A stretch of DNA of 35,607 nucleotides from the IMG/VR virus record IMGVR_UViG_3300035698_013372, positions 1 to 35,607 of that record; one strand, given 5' to 3'. Below, in pieces: positions 14,782 through 21,247 of this stretch. A model generated the notes under the pieces. It was given only the letters and a program-made list of their open reading frames with translations. It did not search any database and was not told the DNA's origin. The translations under genes and the position numbers were made by a program. The DNA comes from a virus. How positions within the stretch are numbered: position 1 is the stretch's first letter; the number at the start of each line of letters is the position of its first letter.

Positions 14782-14997
14782 TTATCTTGCATTATCAACA
14801 CGCTTTGAACGATTAATATATGATATTACTCGTTTTCCTATCATTAATATATCACCTGTTACCATTGTTTTAAATTTATACATAAATTCATCATTACTAA
14901 TAATATATCCATGTATAACTTTAACATCATTTCCATCTTTAAAAACAACCTTATATAAAATTCCATCATCAACTTCCATGTTTATTTTATTTTCCAT
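14782..14997 (-). CDS. Small Sm/SH3-like beta-barrel protein
   Basis: A 71-residue beta-rich protein: DDGILYKVVFKDGNDVKVIHGY, then IISNDEFMYKF, TGDILMIGKRVISYINRSKR. The pattern of a strand, G turn, strand, D/E-F strand, G turn and I-x-K-x-x-I-x-x-I-x-R end is reminiscent of Sm/Hfq-like or SH3-like barrels. An ATG two codons upstream (15001-15003) lies too close to GGAGGT; the second ATG has about eight bases of spacing and is preferred. It is second gene of the early unit, just before the helicase, so nucleic-acid binding is a fair guess. Confidence 0.65.
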   Translation of the reverse strand: MENKINMEVDDGILYKVVFKDGNDVKVIHGYIISNDEFMYKFKTMVTGDILMIGKRVISYINRSKRVDNAR

Positions 14998-15020
14998 TTT
15001 CATTTACCTCCTATTTAATC

Positions 15021-15353
15021 CTATATTGTTTCTGCTTGTAATTGAGATATATTATCTAATAATCTTAAAATCATTGCATTAAACTTTTCTCCTCTAATAT
15101 TAAGTTGCATTAATTTAATATATGTATTACTTTCTATATTTAAAGTTACTTCTTCTTTATTTTCTTCAGAAGTAATATCTAACATAGTTGTATCACAAGC
15201 AAATATAAGACCTTTATATATTTGATAATACTTTTTTTCTTCTAACTTCCGTAAGTAATCAAATAAATATAGAAATAATGCGTTAAAATCATCTTCAATG
15301 TTTATATATTCACATAATTTATTATATGTAATAGTTGATATTTTTATATTCAT
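15021..15353 (-). CDS. Duplicated VapB-like / ribbon-helix-helix-type regulator, first early gene
   Basis: A 110-residue protein made of two related halves. Residues 1-39 (INIKISTITYNKL-type strand and turn, then DDFNALFLYLFDYLRKLEE) align with residues 69-107 (VTLNIESNTYIKLMQLNIRG then EKFNAMILRLLDNISQLQAE). The unit 'v-x-l-n-I-x-x-x-T-Y-x-K-L ... g-e-x-F-n-x-x-I-x-R-L-L' is the pattern of archaeal VapB-type antitoxins/RHH proteins, here in tandem so one chain may form a pseudo-dimer. GAGGTGT lies before the ATG. As the first gene behind the leftward promoter in the 37-bp inverted repeat it is well placed to regulate both divergent promoters. No toxin gene is adjacent. Confidence 0.65.
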   Translation of the reverse strand: MNIKISTITYNKLCEYINIEDDFNALFLYLFDYLRKLEEKKYYQIYKGLIFACDTTMLDITSEENKEEVTLNIESNTYIKLMQLNIRGEKFNAMILRLLDNISQLQAETI

Positions 15354-15386
15354 ATTTACACCTCTTTTTATTTTATTTTATAAATC

Positions 15387-15423
15387 TATAAATCATAGGT
15401 TATATATAAATGTATGGATTTTT
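15387..15423 (-). promoter_or_regulatory. Leftward early promoter in left arm of 37-bp inverted repeat
   Basis: These 37 bases are the exact reverse complement of 16314-16350. On the minus strand the arm reads CCATACATTTATATATAACC then TATGATTTATA, with a strong TATA box. The predicted start point is near 15380, about 25 bases before the first early ATG. Confidence 0.75.
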
Positions 15424-15540
15424 GCCTCTTTTATATTACTATGTAAGTAATAATAAATTGAAAAACTGTCATTTTTCACTGTTTTTTGATATATTTCACT
15501 GTTTTTTCGATATTTTCCACTATTTATGTTTTTTCTTAAT

Positions 15541-15622
15541 ACATACACAACATACCTTTTTTTTCAATTTAATATTTTATCAACATACACAACATACCTT
15601 TTTTTACAATTTAATATTTTTA
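15541..15622. repeat. Tandem 42-bp iteron-bearing repeat
   Basis: Two consecutive copies of a 42-base unit: ACATACACAACATACC followed by a T-tract and CAATTTAATATTTT. The iteron starts are at 15541 and 15583. Each iteron is itself a doubled AACATACA, so protein binding could occur at 8-base steps. Confidence 0.8.
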
Positions 15623-15631
15623 GCTGTTTTA

Positions 15632-15720
15632 AGCTGTTTTTTTATTATACATATATAAGTATGTTTTTTTATTTATTATTTAAATTAAGTGTGTTTCCGT
15701 AAGTGTAACATTAAAATAAA
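15632..15720. repeat. Right copy of 90-bp direct repeat
   Basis: Partner of the block at 11096-11185. Bases 15678-15720 match it exactly (43 bases) and the rest matches with several changes and one base less. This copy lies inside the origin region. Read leftward it also contains a TATA-like ACTTATATATG, but no gene follows at leaderless spacing. Confidence 0.85.
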
Positions 15721-15862
15721 GTATGTTTAATATGTTGTTTTTTACAAATTATTATTTTCTTAAACATATAAAATATATATTGTTTGATAGTTATGATTTT
15801 TTTAACATACAAAACATACATTATTTTAGAAGTTTATGTAATTTCTATTAATTTCTATTATT

Positions 15863-15914
15863 TTACTTACATAGTAAGTTTAACATACATAACATACACA
15901 ACTCTACAACTTAT
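15863..15914. repeat. Left arm of 52-bp perfect inverted repeat
   Basis: Exact reverse complement of 16097-16148, checked base by base. The arm begins with the palindrome-like ACTTACATAGTAAGT and contains one iteron (15883-15898) followed by ACTCTACAAC. The arms are separated by 182 bases containing a further iteron at 15995. Confidence 0.9.
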
Positions 15915-16096
15915 ATGTATTTAATTTTTTTATTAATTTTTATTCATTTAAAACCATAAATTTCCTCTTATTTTTACTACTTATAAGTTTCTCAACATAC
16001 ACAACATACATAACTTTACAGATTAAATGTAATTATTAAAAATATAAAATAATAGAAAAAATAATAGGGAAAATATATATATAAAATATAAACGTA

Positions 16097-16148
16097 ATAA
16101 GTTGTAGAGTTGTGTATGTTATGTATGTTAAACTTACTATGTAAGTAA
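16097..16148. repeat. Right arm of 52-bp perfect inverted repeat
   Basis: Exact reverse complement of 15863-15914. It contains the inverted iteron (16113-16128) and ends with ACTTACTATGTAAGTAA. The bases just outside both arms do not match, so the repeat ends sharply. Confidence 0.9.
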
Positions 16149-16313
16149 TTTTATTGATTTTTATTGAATTTATTGATAAAATATTGAATTATTACATAAA
16201 AATATATTAAGGGCACATTTTACTTTTGAAAATTAAAACCGAGCGAATTATTAGATAATATTATAATTTAAAAAAATATTATTTTATTAAAAAATAACTA
16301 ATTTAATTTTGAT

Positions 16314-16350
16314 AAAAATCCATACATTTATATATAACCTATGATTTATA
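16314..16350 (+). promoter_or_regulatory. Rightward promoter in right arm of 37-bp inverted repeat
   Basis: Mirror copy of the leftward promoter. TTTATATA lies at 16327-16334 and is followed by AACCTATGAT; the portal-gene promoter has TTTATATATAACTTATGAT, so the two share a downstream element as well as the TATA box. The predicted start is near 16357, leaving a leader of about 43 bases before the first rightward gene. Confidence 0.75.
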
Positions 16351-16361
16351 AATATCATACA

Positions 16362-16383
16362 TAAGATATGTATATACATCTTA
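16362..16383 (+). promoter_or_regulatory. Near-palindromic operator candidate
   Basis: TAAGAT and ATCTTA ends flank the self-complementary core TGTATATACA, with one two-base offset. It sits just downstream of the predicted rightward start point and upstream of a ribbon-helix-helix gene, an expected place for an autoregulatory operator. It has no copy at the leftward promoter. Confidence 0.45.
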
Positions 16384-16399
16384 AATAGTGGTTATATAA

Positions 16400-16582
16400 A
16401 TGGAGACTAATCTACACAAAATAACTATTTTAATTGAAAAAAAACAAATTTTATATTTGAAAAGTATTGGTATAGGTAGATCTAAATTTATGAGACAAGC
16501 TATTAGTGCACATAAAAAAGGACAATTTATATATAAATATATAGATGAAGATGATATAGAAAAATATGAGGATGATATATAA
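16400..16582 (+). CDS. Ribbon-helix-helix (CopG-like) regulator
   Basis: A 60-residue protein with the RHH layout: strand KITILIEKKQ (residues 7-16), helix ILYLKSIGI, then RSKFMRQAISAHKKG (residues 27-41), in which the conserved 'r-S-x-F-i-R-x-A-I' phrase is clear. A short acidic tail follows (DEDDIEKYEDD). Such proteins bind operators as dimers. It is the first rightward gene, with a near-palindrome between promoter and ATG. The stop overlaps the small-terminase start (TAATG). The Shine-Dalgarno is weak (AGTGGT). Confidence 0.75.
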   Translation: METNLHKITILIEKKQILYLKSIGIGRSKFMRQAISAHKKGQFIYKYIDEDDIEKYEDDI

Positions 16583-16992
16583 TGGTAACAGGAGTAGATA
16601 AACAATCACCGTATAAAGGATTAAGTTTAACTAAACAGAAGAATGCTTTCTTAAATGCATTACCTTTAAATAATTATCATATAACTAATACTTGTAATGA
16701 AATTGGTATTACTCGAGGTACATTTTATAAATGGAAAGAAAAAGATAAAAAATTTGTTGCAGTATTAGATAAGATGAGAGATGCAGAAATTGATATATTT
16801 GAAGACGCTTTTAGGGATTTGATTAATGAACGTAATCCTCAAGTTGTTATGTTTGCTTTGAAAACAAGAGGTAAACACCGAGGCTACGTTGAGAAACAGG
16901 AAATTGAACATTTTGGTTTGGCTGGAATAAAAATAATATATGAAGAGCCTGAGAAAAAAAACGTAATTAATGTAACTAAAAAAGAAGTGTAA
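16582..16992 (+). CDS. terS: Terminase small subunit
   Basis: A 136-residue DNA-packaging protein of the HTH-bearing terminase small-subunit type. Residues about 18-50 form the HTH (TKQKNAFLNALPLNNYHIT then CNEIGITRGTFYKWKEKDKK). The helical middle has the family phrase DIFEDAFRDLINERNPQVVM followed by FALKTRGKHRGYVEKQEIEH near residues 88-113, and a short C-terminal strand region ends the protein. It would recognise virus DNA and feed it to the large subunit, which is encoded five bases downstream. Translation is coupled to the RHH gene. Confidence 0.85.
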   Translation: MVTGVDKQSPYKGLSLTKQKNAFLNALPLNNYHITNTCNEIGITRGTFYKWKEKDKKFVAVLDKMRDAEIDIFEDAFRDLINERNPQVVMFALKTRGKHRGYVEKQEIEHFGLAGIKIIYEEPEKKNVINVTKKEV

Positions 16993-16997
16993 TATCT

Positions 16998-18410
16998 ATG
17001 GAAAAAGAAAATATACTAGAAATAAAATTAAAACCTACTCTAAAACAAGATTTATGTTGGCAAAAGTTAAAAGATAATGTCACAAAATTTATACTGTTTG
17101 GAGGAGGTGCAGGTGGTGGAAAGTCTTGGATTGGTTGTGAATGGTTATTAATAATGTCTATTCAACATCCAGGAACAAAATGGTTTTTAGGAAGAAATGA
17201 ATTAACAAGAATATTAAAATCAACATACATAACATTTATAAAGGTATGTAAATATCATAATATACCAGAAAATATTTGGAAATTTAATGGACAACTTAAT
17301 TATATAGAATTTTGGAATGGAAGTAGGATAGATTTAATAGATGTAGCATATAAACCAAGTGATAGATTATATGAACGTTTTGGTTCAATGGAATATACTG
17401 GAGGATGGTTAGAAGAAGTAGGAGAAATTGATTTTGGTGCGTTTGATATATTAAAATCTAGAATAGGACGACATTTAAATAAAGAAAAAAATATAATGTC
17501 TAAAATGTTACTTACTTGTAATCCAAAGAAAAATTGGGTATATACAGAATTTTATAAAAAAGAAAAAGAAAATATATTAGAAGAATATTCGTGTTTTATT
17601 CAATCGTTATATAATGATAATCCATATACAGCAAGTGAATATGAAGAAAATTTAAATCATATAAGTGATCCTATATTAAAAGAAAGATTAAAAGATGGTA
17701 ATTGGGAATATGATACTGATCAAACAGCAATTATGGAATATGAGGCTATAACTGATATATTTTCAGGTAAAATACAATGTGAATCAGAAGGTAACTTTTA
17801 TTTATCAGTTGATGTTGCACGGTTTGGACAGGATAAAGCAGTTATAATACTATGGCAAGGGTTTTATATACGTAAAATATGGTATTATAATAGAAGTAAA
17901 TTAACATATTTAGAAGATAAAATAATTAAAGTATGTGAACAATATAAAATACCTTTAAAAAGAGTAATAATAGATGAGGATGGTGTGGGTGGTGGTATTG
18001 TTGATAATTTAACAGATGATAATAATAAAGATAATAGTTGTAAAGGATTTGTTGGAGGATCATCACCAATTAAAGAAGAAATAGAGAAAGATCAAGAAGG
18101 TAAACGATATAATTATAGAAATTTACGTGCACAATGTTTTTTTAAGTTAGCTGAGTATGTTAATAAGCGTAAAATAGGATGTTATAGTGAATATGAAACT
18201 GAAGTTAGGAAATGGGTAATTGAAGAGTTGGAAATAATTAGAAGAAAGGATGATGTTACTAATGAAAAAACATTACAAATAATACCAAAAAATGAAATGA
18301 AATCAATATTAGGTCGTTCACCAGATTTTGCTGATGCAATAATGATGAGATTTTATTTTTGTTTTTTTAAGGAACCTGAGAAAGTTAAGTTTGCAATAGC
18401 ATGGGCTTAA
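16998..18410 (+). CDS. terL: Terminase large subunit
   Basis: The packaging motor and nuclease, 470 residues. The ATPase domain has Walker A GGGAGGGKS (residues 35-43) and a Walker B-type TGGWLEEVGEID (near 134-145), with the coupling motif LLTCNPKKNW near 170. The C-terminal RNase H-like nuclease has three acidic sites: LSVDVARFGQDKAV (near 274), VIIDEDGVGGG (near 328) and RSPDFADAIMMRF (near 445). Length and order are standard. The ATG follows the small subunit after five bases and has only a weak Shine-Dalgarno, so coupling is likely. Confidence 0.93.
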   Translation: MEKENILEIKLKPTLKQDLCWQKLKDNVTKFILFGGGAGGGKSWIGCEWLLIMSIQHPGTKWFLGRNELTRILKSTYITFIKVCKYHNIPENIWKFNGQLNYIEFWNGSRIDLIDVAYKPSDRLYERFGSMEYTGGWLEEVGEIDFGAFDILKSRIGRHLNKEKNIMSKMLLTCNPKKNWVYTEFYKKEKENILEEYSCFIQSLYNDNPYTASEYEENLNHISDPILKERLKDGNWEYDTDQTAIMEYEAITDIFSGKIQCESEGNFYLSVDVARFGQDKAVIILWQGFYIRKIWYYNRSKLTYLEDKIIKVCEQYKIPLKRVIIDEDGVGGGIVDNLTDDNNKDNSCKGFVGGSSPIKEEIEKDQEGKRYNYRNLRAQCFFKLAEYVNKRKIGCYSEYETEVRKWVIEELEIIRRKDDVTNEKTLQIIPKNEMKSILGRSPDFADAIMMRFYFCFFKEPEKVKFAIAWA

Positions 18411-18414
18411 TACA

Positions 18415-18624
18415 ATGAAAATTAAATATGGAGTATTAGAAAGAAAAGTAATAGAGAATGGAAACAGAATATCAATTATAAAACATACACATTATAAAGA
18501 TGATTATTACAGAGTTATAGAGACAGTATATGAATATGGTATTAAAACAATTATACAATATGTAGGGATAAACCCTTTATATGATATTTATAAACGTTGG
18601 GTGGAGGACAATAAAAAAAAATGA
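18415..18624 (+). CDS. Small unknown protein after terminase
   Basis: Not recognised. A 69-residue beta-rich protein: KIKYGVLERKVIENGNRISIIKHTHYKDDYYRVIETVYEYG, then a short helix and a basic end (RWVEDNKKK). It starts four bases after terL with no separate Shine-Dalgarno and ends in an ATGA overlap with a tiny basic frame. Position suggests a packaging accessory, without motif support. Confidence 0.6.
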   Translation: MKIKYGVLERKVIENGNRISIIKHTHYKDDYYRVIETVYEYGIKTIIQYVGINPLYDIYKRWVEDNKKK

Positions 18625-18761
18625 GAACATATAATTATAAAAAAATAAAGAAAGAAGAAAAAGAAAAGAATAAACATAGATTTAAATCAAAAAAAAAAGA
18701 GGTTATATATAAAAATGGGAGTACAGGAAATATCGAAGATACTGAAAAAAAGTTATCCTAA
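18621..18761 (+). CDS. Tiny Lys-rich protein (tentative)
   Basis: A 46-residue frame whose ATG overlaps the preceding stop (ATGA). About 40% of residues are Lys or Arg in the first 28 positions (YNYKKIKKEEKEKNKHRFKS then KKKE). It overlaps the start of the winged-helix gene in another frame. Poly-A-rich sequence easily yields such frames, so this may be no more than a coupling leader for the next gene. Confidence 0.3.
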   Translation: MRTYNYKKIKKEEKEKNKHRFKSKKKEVIYKNGSTGNIEDTEKKLS

Positions 18762-18999
18762 TTATTTAACAGCTAAAGATATAGAAAAAAAAACATTATT
18801 ATCAAGAGCAAATGTGTATAGAAGTTTAAAAATATTAAAAAAATATAATGATGTTCAAATAAAAGTAATATGGGGTGAAAAAACAACATCAAGTTGGAAA
18901 ACGTTATATAGACAGGATAAAAATAATATGTTATTAATATGTGAAATATCAGAAGAGATATCGGAGGAATATAAAAATGACAAAAAAAAATGTACATAA
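18715..18999 (+). CDS. Winged-helix DNA-binding protein
   Basis: A 94-residue protein with a clear winged helix: ISKILKKSYPNYLTAKDIEK (helices 1-2), KTLLSRANVYRSLKILKKY (recognition helix, residues about 27-45), then a basic wing (VQIKVIWGEKTTSSWKTLYR). The 'yLTa-x-d-I-x-x-k-T-x-L-s-r-x-n-V-y-r-S-L-k-x-L' pattern is common in archaeal regulators of the TrmB/MarR-like group. GAGGTT and a TATATATA-like stretch precede the ATG. It could regulate the middle/late genes that follow. Its end overlaps the nuclease gene by 23 bases. Confidence 0.75.
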   Translation: MGVQEISKILKKSYPNYLTAKDIEKKTLLSRANVYRSLKILKKYNDVQIKVIWGEKTTSSWKTLYRQDKNNMLLICEISEEISEEYKNDKKKCT

Positions 19000-19300
19000 T
19001 AACATTGTTAATAACCTTGAGCATAGATTAGGAAATAAATCTTATGTACTTAGTGTTCAAACTGAAGTAAAATATCCTGGAGGGAGAACTGACATTCAAT
19101 ATCAACAAATTAATAGATTAGTTTATTTTGAGATTAAGAGTAATTATAATAAAAAATCATTAAAGCATGCTAAAGTTCAATTATTAAGATGGTCTAAATA
19201 TGCACATAAACATAATGGTGGGATAGATTGTTATGGTGTTTATTACACTCCTACTAAGATTAAAATCATTGCAAAGAACGGACAACTAAGAGGTGAATAA
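18977..19300 (+). CDS. PD-(D/E)XK-like nuclease (VRR-NUC / resolvase-like)
   Basis: A 107-residue protein with the small nuclease core: an N-terminal helix containing NNLEHRLG, then TEVKYPGGRTDIQYQ (Asp in GG-R-T-D), VYFEIKSNYN (the E-x-K pair), and a helix KHAKVQLLRWSKYA with the conserved Gln. The final strands are CYGVYYTP and IKIIAKNG. Only one domain is present, typical of Holliday-junction resolvases and VRR nucleases, so it may resolve branched DNA before packaging. ATG at 18977 is chosen because CGGAGGAATAT lies just upstream; an in-frame ATG at 18941 lacks a site. Confidence 0.75.
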   Translation: MTKKNVHNNIVNNLEHRLGNKSYVLSVQTEVKYPGGRTDIQYQQINRLVYFEIKSNYNKKSLKHAKVQLLRWSKYAHKHNGGIDCYGVYYTPTKIKIIAKNGQLRGE

Positions 19301-19301
19301 T

Positions 19302-19586
19302 ATGAAGAAGAATGTCGAGCAAGTGATAACAGATTCAATCAATAAATTAGCTAAAAATAATCCTAAATTAGCAGAGAAAATAATAGATGATGGCACATTC
19401 ATTTCATCAATATATCTGGAAATGGATTATCATATACCAGGCACTAATACAACAAATAAAGCTGGATCATATTTGATAATAGATTTCACATTAAAAGCGA
19501 AGGATATATCATACAAAAATTATCAGGCACATACTACTGCATTATTATATTCTTTTTTTAGTATAGAGAGATGGTATGAATGTTAA
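19302..19586 (+). CDS. Unknown 94-residue protein
   Basis: Not recognised. An N-terminal helix (VEQVITDSINKLAKNNPKLA) is followed by strands (FISSIYLEMDYHIPG, AGSYLIIDFTLKAKDISY) and a C-terminal helix with aromatic end (LLYSFFSIERWYEC). AGAGGTG lies nine bases before the ATG; a GTG at 19293 in the same frame would overlap that site and is rejected. It directly follows the nuclease gene and overlaps its last codon region by position only. A nuclease partner or inhibitor is conceivable. Confidence 0.6.
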   Translation: MKKNVEQVITDSINKLAKNNPKLAEKIIDDGTFISSIYLEMDYHIPGTNTTNKAGSYLIIDFTLKAKDISYKNYQAHTTALLYSFFSIERWYEC

Positions 19587-19629
19587 TACAAAAACAAATA
19601 GTAGTTAATAAAAAAAGGAGTGATGACAA

Positions 19630-20100
19630 ATGAACAAAAAAATTATAGAGATATTTGAAAATAGAGGATGGGGATTGTATGAACATTCACAAGACTTCCC
19701 TGAGATGATATATACAGGATATGAAAATATCATACTGGAAGCAGGGATTAGTTATGTGCCATTACCATTAACACATGACCCAACAAACCCTGAAGTAGTA
19801 ATTACTAATATCCAAAAACGAGTAATGGATTACAAGAATGATGATATACTATTAAATAGATTACCATACTTTCTTGATTTAGAGACAACAGAAACTACAG
19901 AAGTAAAAGTTAGAGGAGTATATCTGATAGATTCTGTTATATATGAAGTGGGTATGATAAGTTTGGTTATAGACTCTAGATTCAGAGAAATGTCTGATAT
20001 CTATACCAAAGAAGTGTATGACATGAAGAATCCTAACATTGTTATTGATGAAGATGCAATGAGTACACTTGAAAAACAAATAATGAAAGCTACGAGATAA
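19630..20100 (+). CDS. Unknown 156-residue protein
   Basis: Not recognised. It begins with a helix and aromatic-rich turn (IEIFENRGWGLYEHSQDFPE), then alternating strands (VRGVYLIDSVIYEVGMISLVIDS) and ends in a helix (MSTLEKQIMKATR). Codon use is slightly less AT-biased than neighbours (for example ttccctgag, ccattaccattaacacat). A strong AAAGGAG site precedes the ATG. The next two genes have similar sites, suggesting a block of well-expressed middle proteins. Confidence 0.65.
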   Translation: MNKKIIEIFENRGWGLYEHSQDFPEMIYTGYENIILEAGISYVPLPLTHDPTNPEVVITNIQKRVMDYKNDDILLNRLPYFLDLETTETTEVKVRGVYLIDSVIYEVGMISLVIDSRFREMSDIYTKEVYDMKNPNIVIDEDAMSTLEKQIMKATR

Positions 20101-20160
20101 AACCAAAAAAATTAAATAAGGTGAGTTATTTATCAATATTAAAAAGGTGGAGGAACCAAA

Positions 20161-20670
20161 ATGGATGAAAAAGTAGATAAAGCAGAAGAAATTAATAAAA
20201 ACCAAATACCAGAAGGGTTAAAAGAAAAAAACATTAAAACAACATTTAAGAAGTTAAGTGGTATAATATCAGAAAAACTTGAACAGATAAAAGACTTAGC
20301 AACTTTAGAAGTTTTAATGCCAGTTGAAGCTAGAATGCGTGAACGATTGAAAACATTGAAAGTAATGACAAGCGCAAATAGTATTAAGATACGAGGACAT
20401 TGGAAAACAATTGCTCCTCAAATGCATGTATCTAATCTAAATGGTAAAAAAATAAGTAATGATGAATATGAAATATCTTTTTCAGTATTTGAAGTTGATG
20501 AAAAAGGTGACAAAGTTCTTCATGAAAACAAAGCGGACTATGAATTACCAAATGGAGAGATAATAAGGAAAACTACTTCAGCTGAATATAGAATTAGTCA
20601 TGAAGTTGTAGAAAGAATTATGACAGGGAAACCTATTATAAGAGAAGTAGTAGATGTTGATAAAATATAA
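20161..20670 (+). CDS. Unknown 169-residue protein
   Basis: Not recognised. A charged N-terminal region with a helix (TTFKKLSGIISEKLEQIKDL, then VEARMRERLKTLKVM) precedes a beta-rich second half (IKIRGHWKTIAPQMHVSNLN, YEISFSVFEVDEKGDKVLHE) and a final helix. GGTGGAGGA gives two overlapping ribosome-binding matches. The position, just before a coiled-coil protein and the capsid operon, suggests either replication/repair accessory or capsid-related function. No active-site motif is visible. Confidence 0.6.
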   Translation: MDEKVDKAEEINKNQIPEGLKEKNIKTTFKKLSGIISEKLEQIKDLATLEVLMPVEARMRERLKTLKVMTSANSIKIRGHWKTIAPQMHVSNLNGKKISNDEYEISFSVFEVDEKGDKVLHENKADYELPNGEIIRKTTSAEYRISHEVVERIMTGKPIIREVVDVDKI

Positions 20671-20683
20671 GGAGGAAATAAAA

Positions 20684-21184
20684 ATGGTTAAACAAGAAGT
20701 AAAATTAACTTGGGATGGAGAAACAATAAAGCATGTAACGTCAATACCAGACATAAAAGTTACACCAAAAGATATGCTTAATGCATTAGATCAAGCTGAA
20801 GGTCAGTTTGAAGAAATGAAACAACAAAAGGTTAAACTTGAACAAAACTTAGAAGTTGTTAAAAAAAATCTTGTAAATATAAAGGATTTTATTAAAGAAA
20901 GAACACCTTTTAAGGATAAATGCACTGAAATACAAATACAGAAATTAAAAAACTGTATTATTAAAATAAGTGATGAATGTAAAGTAAAAGCAATTGAGAT
21001 ATCGGATGCAACAATAAATAAAGATTCGAATGCATATACACTTGAACAAAAAAATAATATGTATTATGTGAATTATCAAAGATTGTTAGCAACAAATGAA
21101 ATTGTGGCAAATAAAATAGGTGCTAAAATAATATCAAAACATTTGTTTGAAGACCCTATTTTTGATAATCCATTTGTAATTTAA
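20684..21184 (+). CDS. Coiled-coil protein before the capsid genes
   Basis: A 166-residue protein with a beta-like start (VKQEVKLTWDGETIKHVTSI), a long coiled coil (MLNALDQAEGQFEEMKQQKV, then KLEQNLEVVKKNLVNIKDFI, residues about 31-75) and a helical C-terminal half. ATG at 20684 has an excellent AAGGAGGAAAT site; an in-frame ATG 30 bases earlier lies within the upstream gene and lacks one. It closes the middle block and is followed by a T-tract terminator and a strong promoter. Function unknown. Confidence 0.6.
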   Translation: MVKQEVKLTWDGETIKHVTSIPDIKVTPKDMLNALDQAEGQFEEMKQQKVKLEQNLEVVKKNLVNIKDFIKERTPFKDKCTEIQIQKLKNCIIKISDECKVKAIEISDATINKDSNAYTLEQKNNMYYVNYQRLLATNEIVANKIGAKIISKHLFEDPIFDNPFVI

Positions 21185-21200
21185 TTTTTTATTTTTTTTG
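21185..21200 (+). terminator. T-tract terminator before the portal promoter
   Basis: Right after the stop the strand reads six T, A, eight T (TTTTTTATTTTTTTTG). This separates the middle genes from the capsid unit, whose promoter follows within ten bases. Confidence 0.6.
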
Positions 21201-21207
21201 AAAATCA

Positions 21208-21226
21208 AAGTAGTATTTATATATAA
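21208..21226 (+). promoter_or_regulatory. Virus promoter motif, copy 2 (capsid operon, leaderless)
   Basis: AAGTAGTATTTATATATA followed by ACTTATGATATCATTATG. The TTTATATA box (21216-21223) is centred about 28 bases before ATG at 21248, the classic archaeal spacing, so the portal mRNA probably starts at or beside its own start codon. The extended 34-base stretch recurs almost unchanged at 23501. Confidence 0.8.
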
Positions 21227-21247
21227 CTTATGATATCATTATGTTAT

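Larger units (their letters stand above)
15424..16313. other. Putative replication origin / control region (non-coding)
   Basis: About 890 bases without a credible gene, extremely AT-rich. It holds two adjacent copies of TTTCACTGTTTTTT at a 20-base period (15474-15514), six copies of the iteron ACATACAYAACATACM (starts 15541, 15583, 15805, 15883, 15995, and 16113 inverted), three copies of a TTACTATGTAAGTAA-type palindrome, a 52-bp perfect inverted repeat and the right copy of the 90-bp repeat. It lies between divergent units and close to the helicase operon. Iterons plus an AT-rich inverted repeat are the usual form of a replicon origin; origin function is inferred. Confidence 0.7.

Noticed and set aside
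15021-15353. Complete toxin-antitoxin pair
   Set aside because: Only an antitoxin-like duplicated domain is seen; neighbours are an Sm/SH3-like protein and the helicase, with no PIN or other toxin motif.
15410-15658. 82-residue plus-strand frame in the control region
   Set aside because: It is made of the iterons and T-tracts (repeated HTQHTFF phrases), has no ribosome-binding site and overlaps the leftward promoter.
15541-16128. CRISPR array
   Set aside because: The repeats are 16 bp, irregularly spaced and partly inverted, and some spacing is itself repeated; no cas genes occur.
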